From Moellerella wisconsensis ATCC 35017 (GTDB taxonomy: Bacteria; Pseudomonadota; Gammaproteobacteria; Enterobacterales; Enterobacteriaceae), in contig NZ_LGAA01000003.1 of assembly GCF_001294465.1 (NCBI RefSeq), positions 214,562 through 278,561 on the forward strand: 64,000 bases of DNA, given 5' to 3'. Made by a program: the position numbers and the translations under genes. This document shows, piece by piece, positions 1-8,789 of the stretch (position 1 is the stretch's first letter; each line of letters starts with the position of its first letter). A model generated the notes under the pieces. The model was not told where the DNA came from. It did no database searches and saw nothing but the letters and a program-made list of their open reading frames with translations.

Positions 1-1597
1 CATAATTGCCTTGATAGGTTTTATTATTTTGATTACGCGTTTTGACCGATAATACTCGAGGTACTGCCAGTTGCAATGGAACGTCACCTCGTAAAACGGG
101 CCGGGCTGATTCAGTCAGTTGTAACGCAGAAAAGCGCGATATATTTTGAATAATCATGCCACGATGAATTAATTGGCGTAAAATACTTACCCAATATTCA
201 TTGGTTTGCTCTCGACCAATGCCATATACCGGTAATTTATCATGACCTAATTCTCGAATACGTTGGTTATTTGAACCCCGTAATACTTCAACGATATAAC
301 CGATACCAAAACGCTGCCCAACACGATAAATGCAGGAAAGGGCTTTTTGTGCATCCACTAAACCATCATATTGTTTCGGCGGATCAAGGCAGATATCGCA
401 GTTATTACAGGCTGTTTGTCGATTTTCACCGAAGTAATTTAATAAAACTAAGCGGCGACAAGTTTGAGCCTCAGCAAAAGCAGTAATCGCATTTAATTTA
501 TGCCGCTCAATATCTTGCTGCATTCCCGGTGTTTTTTCTTCTAAACAACGACGTAACCAAGCTAAATCAGCAGGATCATAAAATAAGATAGCCTCTGCTG
601 GTAGGCCATCTCGTCCCGCTCTGCCCGTTTCTTGATAATAGGATTCTATATTGCGAGGAATATCAAAATGAGCCACAAAACGCACGTTAGATTTATTAAT
701 ACCCATACCAAAAGCCACAGTAGCAACTACCACCTGCAAATCATCTTTTTGAAATGCATCTTGTACCCATTCACGCTGCTGAGTTTCTAATCCCGCATGA
801 TAGGCGGCAGCACTCAAGCCGCGTTTCTGTAAACGCCCGGCAATTTCTTCTACTTTGTTGCGGCTATTGCAATAAACAATACCTGATTTACCTTTTTGCC
901 CTTTAATAAAAAACCAAAGTTGATCTAAAGGCTTATATTTTTCTACTAGGGTGTAACGAATATTAGGGCGATCAAAACTGCTGATATGGACCAAGGGCGA
1001 GCGCATTTCTAACAAGCGAATAATATCACTGCGTGTTGTATCATCAGCGGTAGCCGTTAATGCTATCACGGGCAAATTGGCGAAACGGCGTCTTAATTGA
1101 CCTAAAGCACGGTATTCAGGCCTAAAATCATGCCCCCACTGAGAAATACAGTGTGCTTCGTCTACTGCCAATAAGCCTAAATTCCAGCTTTCGAGCTGAT
1201 CTAAAAAATTATCTGTCAATAATCGCTCGGGAGCGACATACAATAAACGTATCTTTCCACTACGGCAATTATCTAAAATTTCACGTTGCTGTAGCGATGT
1301 TTGTGTTGAGTTTAGATAGGCTGCATCAACGCCTTGAAGCGTTAACTGATCCACTTGATCTTTCATCAAAGAAATTAACGGAGAAACCACCAGCGTCAAC
1401 CCTTCTCGTACCAACGCCGGAATTTGATAACATAGAGATTTACCGCCCCCCGTTGGCATAATGACGAGACAATCCTGATTATCCAAAATAGTTCGAATAA
1501 CGTCTGCTTGTCCGGGTCTAAAATGTTGATAACCAAAAGTACTATTTAATATACTTTCCGCTAACAACAGAGAGTCAATAACTTCTGCGGTCGACAC
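1..1597 (-). CDS. recQ: ATP-dependent DNA helicase RecQ (3' end outside window)
   Basis: RecQ is a 3'-5' superfamily 2 helicase of the RecF recombination pathway. Translating the minus strand gives 532 codons that follow E. coli RecQ closely. The Walker A motif MPTGGGKS lies near residue 47, the DEAH box is in AVDEAHCISQWGHD, and the helicase motif VI region reads ESYYQETGRAGRDG. The zinc-binding cysteines of the RQC domain are present in TCRR and CNNCDICLDPP. The reading frame runs off the left edge at a point matching about residue 530 of the 609-residue E. coli protein, so the C-terminal HRDC domain is not visible. The start chosen is GTG at 1597, giving MSTAEVID, with a GAGG ribosome site a few bases upstream. 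It lies downstream of pldA in the same direction, as in E. coli. Confidence 0.95.
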   Translation of the reverse strand, partial: MSTAEVIDSLLLAESILNSTFGYQHFRPGQADVIRTILDNQDCLVIMPTGGGKSLCYQIPALVREGLTLVVSPLISLMKDQVDQLTLQGVDAAYLNSTQTSLQQREILDNCRSGKIRLLYVAPERLLTDNFLDQLESWNLGLLAVDEAHCISQWGHDFRPEYRALGQLRRRFANLPVIALTATADDTTRSDIIRLLEMRSPLVHISSFDRPNIRYTLVEKYKPLDQLWFFIKGQKGKSGIVYCNSRNKVEEIAGRLQKRGLSAAAYHAGLETQQREWVQDAFQKDDLQVVVATVAFGMGINKSNVRFVAHFDIPRNIESYYQETGRAGRDGLPAEAILFYDPADLAWLRRCLEEKTPGMQQDIERHKLNAITAFAEAQTCRRLVLLNYFGENRQTACNNCDICLDPPKQYDGLVDAQKALSCIYRVGQRFGIGYIVEVLRGSNNQRIRELGHDKLPVYGIGREQTNEYWVSILRQLIHRGMIIQNISRFSALQLTESARPVLRGDVPLQLAVPRVLSVKTRNQNNKTYQGNY

Positions 1598-1755
1598 GCG
1601 ATTCCTCGAATTACACCAGTGTTTATGCCCTATCGGCAAAAGAAAAAAACTAGCAGATATCTTGCTCAGCCAATAAGATTTTTCAGGCTGTCATGGCTAA
1701 ATACCACGTAAAAATTTATATTAATGAGTTATATTGCTTAGATATATTTACTGCA

Positions 1756-1799
1756 TATATTTCTTACTTTTATCTTATATTTCTTACGTATATTTCTTA
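1756..1799. repeat. Three direct copies of an 11-mer upstream of recQ
   Basis: TATATTTCTTA occurs exactly at 1756-1766, 1776-1786 and 1789-1799. The sequence is low-complexity and AT-rich, so chance or slippage could explain it. Its position 160 to 240 bases upstream of recQ makes a regulatory role possible but unproven. Confidence 0.5.
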
Positions 1800-2038
1800 A
1801 ACATATTGTACAGCGCCATTATTCAGCACTTAAAGTGAATCAATTAAGATGAATTCAGCCAGATAATAACATCCCCAAAATAATCCCTTTATTGTTTGCT
1901 AATATGATAGCGGCTGAGCACTTATCAGTCTGATGCAAAAATGCTAAGCGCCTTTATAAACATCAACGCCCATGATAGTCATGATTACCTCGCTAATGAG
2001 GTTGAATCTAACACAAAAATCTCGCCTATTCACATCTT

Positions 2039-2084
2039 AATCCCCGCTAATCCCCAACCCATAGAGTTGGAGATTAAGCGGATT
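2039..2084. terminator. Long hairpin after pldA stop codon
   Basis: Two arms (2039-2058 and 2066-2084) pair over about 17 base pairs with a mismatch and small bulges around a short loop. The hairpin begins 5 bases after the pldA stop. The T-run sits on its plus-strand side (2083-2087), so on the pldA strand it lacks the usual U-tail. It may protect the pldA mRNA 3' end or terminate plus-strand transcripts. Confidence 0.5.
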
Positions 2085-2089
2085 TTTAC

Positions 2090-2989
2090 TTACATTATAT
2101 CATTCAACATGATGCCGAGGCCGATTCGAGTTTGACGAAAATTATAATCAATCATCGATTCACCATAACCACTGAATAACTGGCTATATAAACGCACATG
2201 TTTAGTCAGTGGATAGCTCCATCCTAACTCAGCAGCCCCATAACCGGTATTCCAGTTATACCGGCTGGTAACGGTAATAACGTTTTTATCATCCAACGCA
2301 TAGCCGACTTTTAAACGATAATAACCCATATATTTATTAATATCGGGATTATCATCACTACCACTGCTCTCGTTCAATCGATACCATGGTTTTAAATCGA
2401 CCTGCCAATCACCTTTTTGGGCCATAAAACGCGCATAAATACGATTCCAGCTACGAGAGGTAGGATCTGATCGACCATTTGATTCATGGTTAAAACCTGT
2501 TTCAATTTCACGGAAAGTCCAACCAGCAAATTGATAGTCCGTTAACCAGCCAATAAATAATTGTGGTTCATAATTGGTTTCACGGAACGGCGATGACTCT
2601 TTTTTATTACTGAGTTGCCACCAAGAACGCTGTGTATAAGATGCTGCTAATACAGAATTATCCCCCGCAATACCACGCCACAGAGGAAATGCTAGGCTCA
2701 GTTGAAATTTAACTTCATCATCAAGGGCATCTTTGCCCCAATCATAACTCTTAATCGCCTGTTTATTTAAATCTGAAGTATAGGTATAAATAATATAATT
2801 CGATTCATAAGGATATAAAACAAATGGATTATCATAGTTTTGCATTAATCCTGAAAGAATACTCCCTCTGATTATTGTCGAATTATTAGACGGCTGGGGT
2901 TGATCAGTTTCCTGATCAGGGTTTTGTGCAGCAAAGAGGACAATCGGCCAAAACAGTGCAACACTGATTAAATTCCGTAACGCATGCAT
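2090..2989 (-). CDS. pldA: Outer membrane phospholipase A (OMPLA)
   Basis: PldA is a 12-stranded beta-barrel hydrolase of the outer membrane. It is activated by dimerisation and calcium when phospholipids reach the outer leaflet, and it removes acyl chains from them. The 299-residue protein starts with a hydrophobic signal peptide (about residues 1-20, ending LFAAQ). The catalytic triad is visible in NHESNGRS...SWNR as His168, Ser170 and Asn182. This matches the spacing of mature E. coli residues 142, 144 and 156. Aromatic-rich alternating strands run to the end. The gene is divergent from yigI and upstream of recQ, as in E. coli. An AGGA ribosome site lies about 8 bases before the ATG. Confidence 0.96.
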   Translation of the reverse strand: MHALRNLISVALFWPIVLFAAQNPDQETDQPQPSNNSTIIRGSILSGLMQNYDNPFVLYPYESNYIIYTYTSDLNKQAIKSYDWGKDALDDEVKFQLSLAFPLWRGIAGDNSVLAASYTQRSWWQLSNKKESSPFRETNYEPQLFIGWLTDYQFAGWTFREIETGFNHESNGRSDPTSRSWNRIYARFMAQKGDWQVDLKPWYRLNESSGSDDNPDINKYMGYYRLKVGYALDDKNVITVTSRYNWNTGYGAAELGWSYPLTKHVRLYSQLFSGYGESMIDYNFRQTRIGLGIMLNDIM

Positions 2990-3166
2990 CCTTCACATTC
3001 CTATTCATCACAAAAATAACACTTGTATATGCATTCATTTTACACATAAACATTGAGATATATCGAATATTTATCACCCAAAGAGAATTAAGTTTAATCA
3101 TGCAAAGACAAAAAGATTATCAAATGTTAGATTTATGTTAATACTTATCACTAAAGATTAACCAAT

Positions 3167-3637
3167 ATGCACAAAAAAATTTATACACTAGAACAAGCCA
3201 CCCAACTGATGAGCGATGCTTTTATCTATAAAATGCCATTTAATCAGCTAATTGGCATAAAACTTATGCGACTAGAAATGGATTTTGTTCAATTAGCGCT
3301 GGATAATAAAGCTGAATTAATTGGTAATTTTAGTCAGCAAATATTACATGGAGGCGTTATTGCTGCCATTTTAGATGTTGCTGGAGGAATGGTATGTATT
3401 AATCAACTGCTGACACGCATTGAACCATTATCTCACGAAATGATTATTGACCGAATGTCACGTATGGGAACGATTGATTTGCGTGTTGATTATTTGCGTC
3501 CTGGTCGTGGGACTAAATTTATCGCAAGTGCTAATATTTTACGCAATGGCAATAAAATATCTGTTACCCGCGCTGAACTACATAATGATAAAAATCAACA
3601 TATTGCTAGTGCAACAGCCACTTATTTAGTTGGATAA
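3167..3637 (+). CDS. yigI: YigI family hot-dog acyl-CoA thioesterase
   Basis: The 156-residue protein has the single hot-dog fold of the PaaI/YigI thioesterases. The signature LHGGVIAAILDVAGG (HGG at residues 61-63) provides the helix that faces the substrate thioester. Length and content match E. coli YigI (155 residues), which has been reported to hydrolyse acyl-CoAs. The exact substrate range here is inferred from that family. The gene sits between pldA (divergent) and rarD (same strand), the standard enterobacterial arrangement. A weak 6-bp hairpin follows the stop at 3639-3656, without a clear T-tail. Confidence 0.88.
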   Translation: MHKKIYTLEQATQLMSDAFIYKMPFNQLIGIKLMRLEMDFVQLALDNKAELIGNFSQQILHGGVIAAILDVAGGMVCINQLLTRIEPLSHEMIIDRMSRMGTIDLRVDYLRPGRGTKFIASANILRNGNKISVTRAELHNDKNQHIASATATYLVG

Positions 3638-3852
3638 CAGTAAGTTTATGCTTACTAACTTGAATAATAGTATGAGACTAAATAAGCACTAATAAATATA
3701 AAATAAAGATAGTCACTGGCGTAATTAAAAAACTTGTAAATTTAACTGCCCAATGTCACATTATCAGCTCATTGACAGAGGGTTTATCGTAGCCCATCTT
3801 ACAGCGATCAATATTTGGTCTTTCAGACTTTTTCTAATTATTAGAGTTAATA

Positions 3853-4746
3853 ATGAGCCAGCAAAACACAACCAAAGGCGTATTATGTGCTTTAGGTGCC
3901 TATTTTATCTGGGGTATTGCCCCGATTTATTTTAAAAGTATCCAACAAGTTCCCGCAGAAGAAATCCTGACTCATCGTATTATTTGGTCATTCTTTTTTA
4001 TGCTGGCATTACTCACCGTGACAAAACATTGGTGTTATGTTCGTCAGGTTATTAAACAACCTAAGAAATTACTTGTTTTAGTCATTACCGCAGTAACCAT
4101 TGCTACTAACTGGCTGATTTATATCTGGGCAGTGAATAATGGGTATATGTTACAAGCCAGCTTAGGTTATTTTATTAATCCATTGGTCAATGTATTATTT
4201 GGTATGTTATTTTTGCATGAACGTTTTCGTCGTATGCAATGGGTTGCCGTCTGTTTAGCGGTGACTGGTGTACTAATCCAATTGTGGCAATTCGGCTCAG
4301 TGCCTATTATTGGCTTAAGTTTAGCATTCAGTTTTGCTCTTTATGGATTATTACGTAAAAAGTTGGCGATTGACGCACAAACCGGCATGATGTTTGAAAC
4401 TCTCTGGTTGCTACCGATTGGTGTAATTTATCTGCTCTGTTTTGCCGATAGCCCAACCAGTAATATGTCACTCAATAGCTGGAGTTTGAATCTACTACTC
4501 ATAGCCGCGGGCATTATCACCACAGTTCCTTTGCTATTATTTACGGAAGCGGCTAACCATCTACGCCTATCAACACTGGGATTCTTTCAGTATTTAGGCC
4601 CAACAATTATGTTTTTGTTAGCCGTATTAGTATATGGCGAACATGTCACTACCGAATTATTAGTGACCTTTGGATTTATCTGGTTTGCATTAATTCTATT
4701 TACCTTAGATGCACTGTATACCCAAAGAAAATTACGTAAAAAATAA
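3853..4746 (+). CDS. rarD: RarD, EamA-family transporter
   Basis: The 297-residue protein is made of about ten hydrophobic segments in two EamA/DMT repeats and ends in a basic tail (RKLRKK). It begins MSQQNTTKGVLCALGAYFIW and matches E. coli RarD throughout. The family is annotated as chloramphenicol-sensitive protein; the true substrate is not known. The gene follows yigI with a 215-base gap, so it may have its own promoter. Its downstream neighbour differs from E. coli: yigF/yigG and corA are missing and an accessory permease follows. Confidence 0.9.
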   Translation: MSQQNTTKGVLCALGAYFIWGIAPIYFKSIQQVPAEEILTHRIIWSFFFMLALLTVTKHWCYVRQVIKQPKKLLVLVITAVTIATNWLIYIWAVNNGYMLQASLGYFINPLVNVLFGMLFLHERFRRMQWVAVCLAVTGVLIQLWQFGSVPIIGLSLAFSFALYGLLRKKLAIDAQTGMMFETLWLLPIGVIYLLCFADSPTSNMSLNSWSLNLLLIAAGIITTVPLLLFTEAANHLRLSTLGFFQYLGPTIMFLLAVLVYGEHVTTELLVTFGFIWFALILFTLDALYTQRKLRKK

Positions 4747-5498
4747 TCTTTATTATGTATCTCTCTCATTCTGTCGATTATTGATCCATTATTAGAGAGA
4801 TCATATTAAAATCATCAACACTATTAATATTTTAATATTTAATGTGTTTAATAAATTTAATTAAATAAAAAATAGCATTAAATCTACTTATCTAATATCA
4901 AAGACTGATTCAAATTTAATCTTAAAATTTATAATGTGCAATGAAAACAATAAGATAATTAATTTATTACTCTAAAAATATAATTAACTGAATAAATTAA
5001 TTTTTTATTTCTTAAGCTCACTCATAATTACAATATAAATAATTTACTTTCTTTTCATTTAGTTATAAAAAACAATGGTTAATTATTGACTAACTTCAAT
5101 CTTATCCTATGATTTATAACATAAAGTTTTTACTTGTTATTATAAATAATTAATTGCTTAAATAGTATTAGGTCTTTATATTGTACGCCGATTGCATCCA
5201 CCCCAGCGGATGGTGATGGTCCGTTTCATCACTGACGTTTCATTAAAGTGCGCACGAGGATTTATAAAAAATTCTGGTGCGAGGTTTTCTGAAATTGGTT
5301 GCAGTATCGGTTTTAGCCTAATGAATTTGAATCAAAATCAATAGGCAACCGTATCTATCTTTTAAACCATTGTGTGGTATTTATTGCTTAACGTTATATC
5401 GCTATAACGTTGGTTATATTGCTGCATTTTAACTTCACTCCGCCTGTTTTATTCAGAAAGAGTTGATACGTTTTAAGGCTTTTGGGAAGGGCTTATAA
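4747..5498 (+). promoter_or_regulatory. Long intergenic region holding the permease promoter and leader
   Basis: No coding region is supported. Bases 4747-5180 are extremely AT-rich and look like promoter or spacer DNA. An 8-bp inverted repeat (4759-4766 with 4794-4801) lies just after rarD. From about 5184 the composition changes and a chain of hairpins appears; this is listed as a separate leader. Confidence 0.55.
5195..5411 (+). promoter_or_regulatory. Hairpin-rich leader upstream of the permease
   Basis: Five hairpins lie in a row. CATCC/GGATG (5195-5199 with 5208-5212) and GTGATG/CATCAC (5213-5218 with 5227-5232) are directly adjacent. CGCAC/GTGCG (5251-5255 with 5277-5281) encloses further inner pairing. 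CGGTT-GCCTA pairs with TAGGC-AACCG (5308-5351). A perfect 9-bp AACGTTATA/TATAACGTT with loop TCGC lies at 5390-5411. The permease ATG is about 90 bases further on. It resembles a structured 5' UTR but matches no riboswitch class I can name; the last palindrome could instead be a repressor operator. Confidence 0.5.
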
Positions 5499-6851
5499 AT
5501 GCAACAGAATAACGTTCACATGAAGCGTGTACTAACCACGCCTGCATTAGTATTTTTCGGATTAGCCTATATGGTGCCACTCGGCATTTTTACAACCTAT
5601 GGGCAAGTCACGGTACTAAGCGAAGGTCATCTACCTATCGCTTATATCATTACTCTCTCCGCGGTTCTATTTACCGCTCTCAGCTATTGCCGTATGACCC
5701 ATGCATTGCCACTTTCTGGCTCCGCATATTCTTACGTACAAAAAACATTTGGCGGTAATCTCGGTTTTGTGGTTGGTTGGGCACAATTACTAGATTACTT
5801 ATTTTTACCCATTATTAATTATATTGCTATTGGTATTTTTGTTCATGAAGCCTTTCCAGCAATACCAATGAGCGTCATTATTTGCTCAACGATACTGATT
5901 GTAAGTGGTTTAAATATTCTGGGGATTCGCCTCGTTAACTCAATGAATATGTTGATTATTTTCATGCAATTAGTATTCATCGGTATCTTTTTATATTTAA
6001 GTTTTAAAACCTCATTTACCTTAGATACCGAGGCCTTACTGGCACCTATCACCCTGGCGTCAAATCAAATGTCTGGTGTCTTTGGCGGTGCCGCGATCCT
6101 CTGTTTAGCTTTCTTAGGGTTTGATGCTATCTCAACCATGGCAGAAGAGACTAAAGATGCACGCCGAGCATTACCAAAAGCGATTCTATATACGGTATTT
6201 ATCGCGGGTGCCTTATTTATTATTATTTCTTATAGTGCGCATTTAATTTATCCGCTATGGCAAGATTTTATTCCTAATCCAGATATTGCTAGCTTAGCAG
6301 TAATGAAAAAAGTTGGCGGCGCAATGATGGCTTCCAGTTTTATTACGGCCTATGTGATTGGTGTATTCGCTTCAGCAATGACATCTCAGGCTAGTATTGT
6401 GCGTATCCTGTATGCCATGGGTCGTGAAGGCGTATTACCTCGTCCTTTGTTTGCCTATTTACATCCACGCCTTAATACACCAGTATTCTCGATTATTTTT
6501 GTCGCGATAGCCTCATTATTATCATTGATTCTTTCATTAGGCATGGTTGCATCAATGATTAGCTTTGGTGCATTAATTGCCTTTACTTTTGTAAATCTGA
6601 CGGTAATCAAACATTTTATTATCGATAGTAAAGAAAAACTTACTGCTAAACAGTATGTTACTTGCTTCATTCTGCCTTCGATTGGTGTACTGCTGACTCT
6701 TTGGCTATGGACTAGCCTTGACCGCGAAGCCTTTACGGTTGGATTAATCTGGCTCGGAATTGGCGTGCTTTATCTTACATTACTCACACGAGGTTTTACT
6801 CGAACACCGCCGGCAATTTCTGATGATGAAGTTAATATGATTATTAATTAA
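5499..6851 (+). CDS. PuuP-like APC-superfamily amine/amino-acid permease
   Basis: The 450-residue protein is an inner-membrane APC transporter with about twelve hydrophobic segments. Blocks such as SGSAYSYVQK, VGWAQLLDYLFLP, LAFLGFDAIS followed by EE, and FGALIAFTFVNL closely resemble E. coli PuuP, the proton-driven putrescine importer. A polyamine, amine or amino acid is therefore the likely substrate, but that is inference. The first ATG has GAAGGG seven bases upstream, which supports this start. It follows a structured leader and is followed by a terminator (6873-6907) and then an amidohydrolase on the same strand. The two may form an uptake-and-hydrolysis pair. This position holds corA and yigF/yigG in E. 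coli. Confidence 0.85.
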   Translation: MQQNNVHMKRVLTTPALVFFGLAYMVPLGIFTTYGQVTVLSEGHLPIAYIITLSAVLFTALSYCRMTHALPLSGSAYSYVQKTFGGNLGFVVGWAQLLDYLFLPIINYIAIGIFVHEAFPAIPMSVIICSTILIVSGLNILGIRLVNSMNMLIIFMQLVFIGIFLYLSFKTSFTLDTEALLAPITLASNQMSGVFGGAAILCLAFLGFDAISTMAEETKDARRALPKAILYTVFIAGALFIIISYSAHLIYPLWQDFIPNPDIASLAVMKKVGGAMMASSFITAYVIGVFASAMTSQASIVRILYAMGREGVLPRPLFAYLHPRLNTPVFSIIFVAIASLLSLILSLGMVASMISFGALIAFTFVNLTVIKHFIIDSKEKLTAKQYVTCFILPSIGVLLTLWLWTSLDREAFTVGLIWLGIGVLYLTLLTRGFTRTPPAISDDEVNMIIN

Positions 6852-6872
6852 ACATATTATCAAGTTATTACT

Positions 6873-6907
6873 GCGGGAGAGCGCACCACTCTTCCGTTGT
6901 TTTTTCT
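6873..6907 (+). terminator. Rho-independent terminator after the permease
   Basis: GCGGGAGAG (6873-6881) pairs with CTCTTCCGT (6889-6897), including two G-U pairs, around a 7-base loop. TTGTTTTTTCTC follows. It separates the permease from the amidohydrolase, so the latter either has its own promoter or depends on readthrough. Confidence 0.8.
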
Positions 6908-6911
6908 CTCG

Positions 6912-6945
6912 GCATAACTATATAGCCTTTAGCATAACTATATAG
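6912..6945 (+). repeat. Paired 14-bp direct repeats upstream of the amidohydrolase
   Basis: GCATAACTATATAG is found exactly at 6912-6925 and 6932-6945. The centres are 20 bases apart, close to two helical turns. The repeats lie 35 to 68 bases before the amidohydrolase ATG, where a promoter or operator is expected. Confidence 0.6.
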
Positions 6946-6979
6946 ATAATGTTGCCGCTTATTATGGATTGGTTGCAAA

Positions 6980-8701
6980 ATGAACAATAAAGTTGCAGAT
7001 GTTATTTATTTCAATGGTTATATTTATACTGCTGACCAACAAAATACCGTTGTTGACTCTATCGCTGTTGCAGATGGTTATATCCTCGCTTGTGGCAGCG
7101 CAGAGCAATTACAGCGTTATGTCGGACCAGAAACCGAGAGTATTGATCTCGAAGGTAAAATGATGATGCCCGGTATCATTGATGGCCACATGCATCCCTT
7201 CTGGGGAGGTGTACAGTTATTTGGCTGTCATCTAAATTATGAATCGCTGACTATCGATGAAATATTGCAACGGGTTCAATCTCACTTAGATAAAGATCCA
7301 CGGACTGGTGAAAATGACTGGCTCAAAGTTACGGCATGGTTGCGTCAAGGAATGCTACCAGCAGGTATTGACATGTATCGTGAAGATATGGATCGATTGA
7401 ACACCAAACGCCCTGTCGTCCTATTTTCCAATGACTGCCATACTTTGCTAGCAAATAGTCGTGCTCTAGAATTACTCGGTATAACCAAAGAAACACCCGC
7501 TCCACCGGATGGTAAAATTGGCAAGCATTCTAATGGAGAGTTAAACGGAATTTTAGAAGATGCTCCAGCTATGCGTGCAGCAGACAGCATTCCGTCTATT
7601 CGAGATGATCAAGCCGTAGAAGTCGCTGAGTTGGTTCAGAAAGTATTAAATCAGCAAGGTGTCACTACGGTCATGGATGCCCGTGTTTCAGAGCAGCAAT
7701 TAGCCGCTTTTGCTGAATTACAACAACGCAACGATTTAACGGTTCGTTTTCAAGCCGCTCGGGAAATTACTCCTGATGAAACGCCGGATATAGCATCCGT
7801 AGCAGCAGCGGTCGATAAAGCCGTTGCATTCGCTAAACAATGGCACCAAGCAGAATGGACGCCAGCACCGGGTATTGGTCTGCGAAATATCAAGATGTTT
7901 GTCGATGGTGTTTTACAATACCCAACCATGACAGCCTCTTTATTGGCACCTTATCGTGTCAATAAAGGCTCAGAAACACAACCCGATTGGCAAGAAACTG
8001 ACAACTATGGTGACCTCTATTTCACCGCTGAAATCTTAGATGAACTGTTAGAAAAAATTGCGGCCGCAGGCTACGATCCGCATTTGCATACTGTTGGCGA
8101 AGGAGCAATTTCGATTGTATTAGATGCGATTGAAAAAATGCGCAGTGCACATCCAGAAAAAGATATTCGCCCTGGTCTCGCACATAATGAATTAGTTAAT
8201 CCTAAAGATTATCAACGATTTGCTCGGTTAGGTGCGATTGCTTGTCTATCATTTCAATGGGCCGCACCGACACCTGAACTATCTGAATTTGAGCGTAATA
8301 TGGTTGGTGAAACCCGATTTCAAGACCTTGAACCTATCGCCAAATTCATTGATGCCGGCGCAACAGTCGCTTTTGGTAGCGACTGGCCAATCGATGATTT
8401 CGATGAATGGTATGATTTGAAGGTAGCAGCAACACGTCGAGGTCATGATATCGATGGAAAAAAAGCACCTCGGCTCAATACTGATCGCAATTTAACTGTG
8501 ACGGAAGTTTTGCGTGCGGCAACCATTGATTCAGCTTATGCCCAACATCGAGAAGAGGTAATTGGTTCGTTAGAGCCAGGAAAATTTGCCGATATGATTA
8601 TTTTAGACCGCAATGTGTTCCAAATTCTACCTGATGATATCGCTAACGTTAAAGTACTTTGTACAATTGTCGGTGGTAAAACAGTACATATTGTCCATTA
8701 A
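6980..8701 (+). CDS. YtcJ/NfdA-type amidohydrolase
   Basis: The 573-residue protein belongs to the metal-dependent amidohydrolase_3 (YtcJ-like) family. It has an N-terminal beta-sandwich part, then the TIM-barrel motif DGHMHP (metal ligands His70 and His72). HLHTVGEGA and LAHNELVNP carry further histidines, and FGSDWPID holds the catalytic aspartate near residue 475. The C-terminal GSLEPGKFADMIILD block is typical of the superfamily. Members include N-substituted formamide deformylase, but substrates vary widely, so the reaction here is not assignable beyond hydrolysis of an amide or similar bond. There is no signal peptide, so it is cytosolic. It lies behind a PuuP-like permease on the same strand and ends at a strong terminator. 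Confidence 0.88.
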   Translation: MNNKVADVIYFNGYIYTADQQNTVVDSIAVADGYILACGSAEQLQRYVGPETESIDLEGKMMMPGIIDGHMHPFWGGVQLFGCHLNYESLTIDEILQRVQSHLDKDPRTGENDWLKVTAWLRQGMLPAGIDMYREDMDRLNTKRPVVLFSNDCHTLLANSRALELLGITKETPAPPDGKIGKHSNGELNGILEDAPAMRAADSIPSIRDDQAVEVAELVQKVLNQQGVTTVMDARVSEQQLAAFAELQQRNDLTVRFQAAREITPDETPDIASVAAAVDKAVAFAKQWHQAEWTPAPGIGLRNIKMFVDGVLQYPTMTASLLAPYRVNKGSETQPDWQETDNYGDLYFTAEILDELLEKIAAAGYDPHLHTVGEGAISIVLDAIEKMRSAHPEKDIRPGLAHNELVNPKDYQRFARLGAIACLSFQWAAPTPELSEFERNMVGETRFQDLEPIAKFIDAGATVAFGSDWPIDDFDEWYDLKVAATRRGHDIDGKKAPRLNTDRNLTVTEVLRAATIDSAYAQHREEVIGSLEPGKFADMIILDRNVFQILPDDIANVKVLCTIVGGKTVHIVH

Positions 8702-8724
8702 TTTGTTACTGATATAAATTAATT

Positions 8725-8766
8725 AAATCGGATGATGCTATTACGTAGATCATCCGATTTTTATAT
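8725..8766 (+). terminator. Strong terminator after the amidohydrolase
   Basis: AAATCGGATGAT (8725-8736) pairs perfectly over 12 bp with ATCATCCGATTT (8749-8760) and is followed by TTATATAT. It also separates this unit from the convergent AT-rich orphan gene. Confidence 0.85.
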
Positions 8767-8789
8767 ATAAATCTAAAAAAACTTATTAC

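Larger units (their letters stand above)
1598..2089. other. Intergenic region between pldA and recQ
   Basis: No gene is supported in this 490-base AT-rich gap. It must hold the recQ promoter and the 3' end of the pldA message. It contains three exact 11-base direct repeats (1756-1799) and a long hairpin just after the pldA stop, both listed separately. Confidence 0.6.

Noticed and set aside
1941..2135. 64-codon plus-strand frame over the end of pldA
   Set aside because: It runs through the pldA hairpin and the antisense of the pldA end, with no ribosome site or family likeness.
4759..4801. 8-bp inverted repeat after rarD as a terminator
   Set aside because: The loop is about 27 bases and no T-run follows, so it is too weak to call.
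5184..5498. Leader as a known riboswitch (guanidine, lysine, glycine, TPP, yybP-ykoY)
   Set aside because: None of the core consensus motifs of these classes could be found; left as unclassified.
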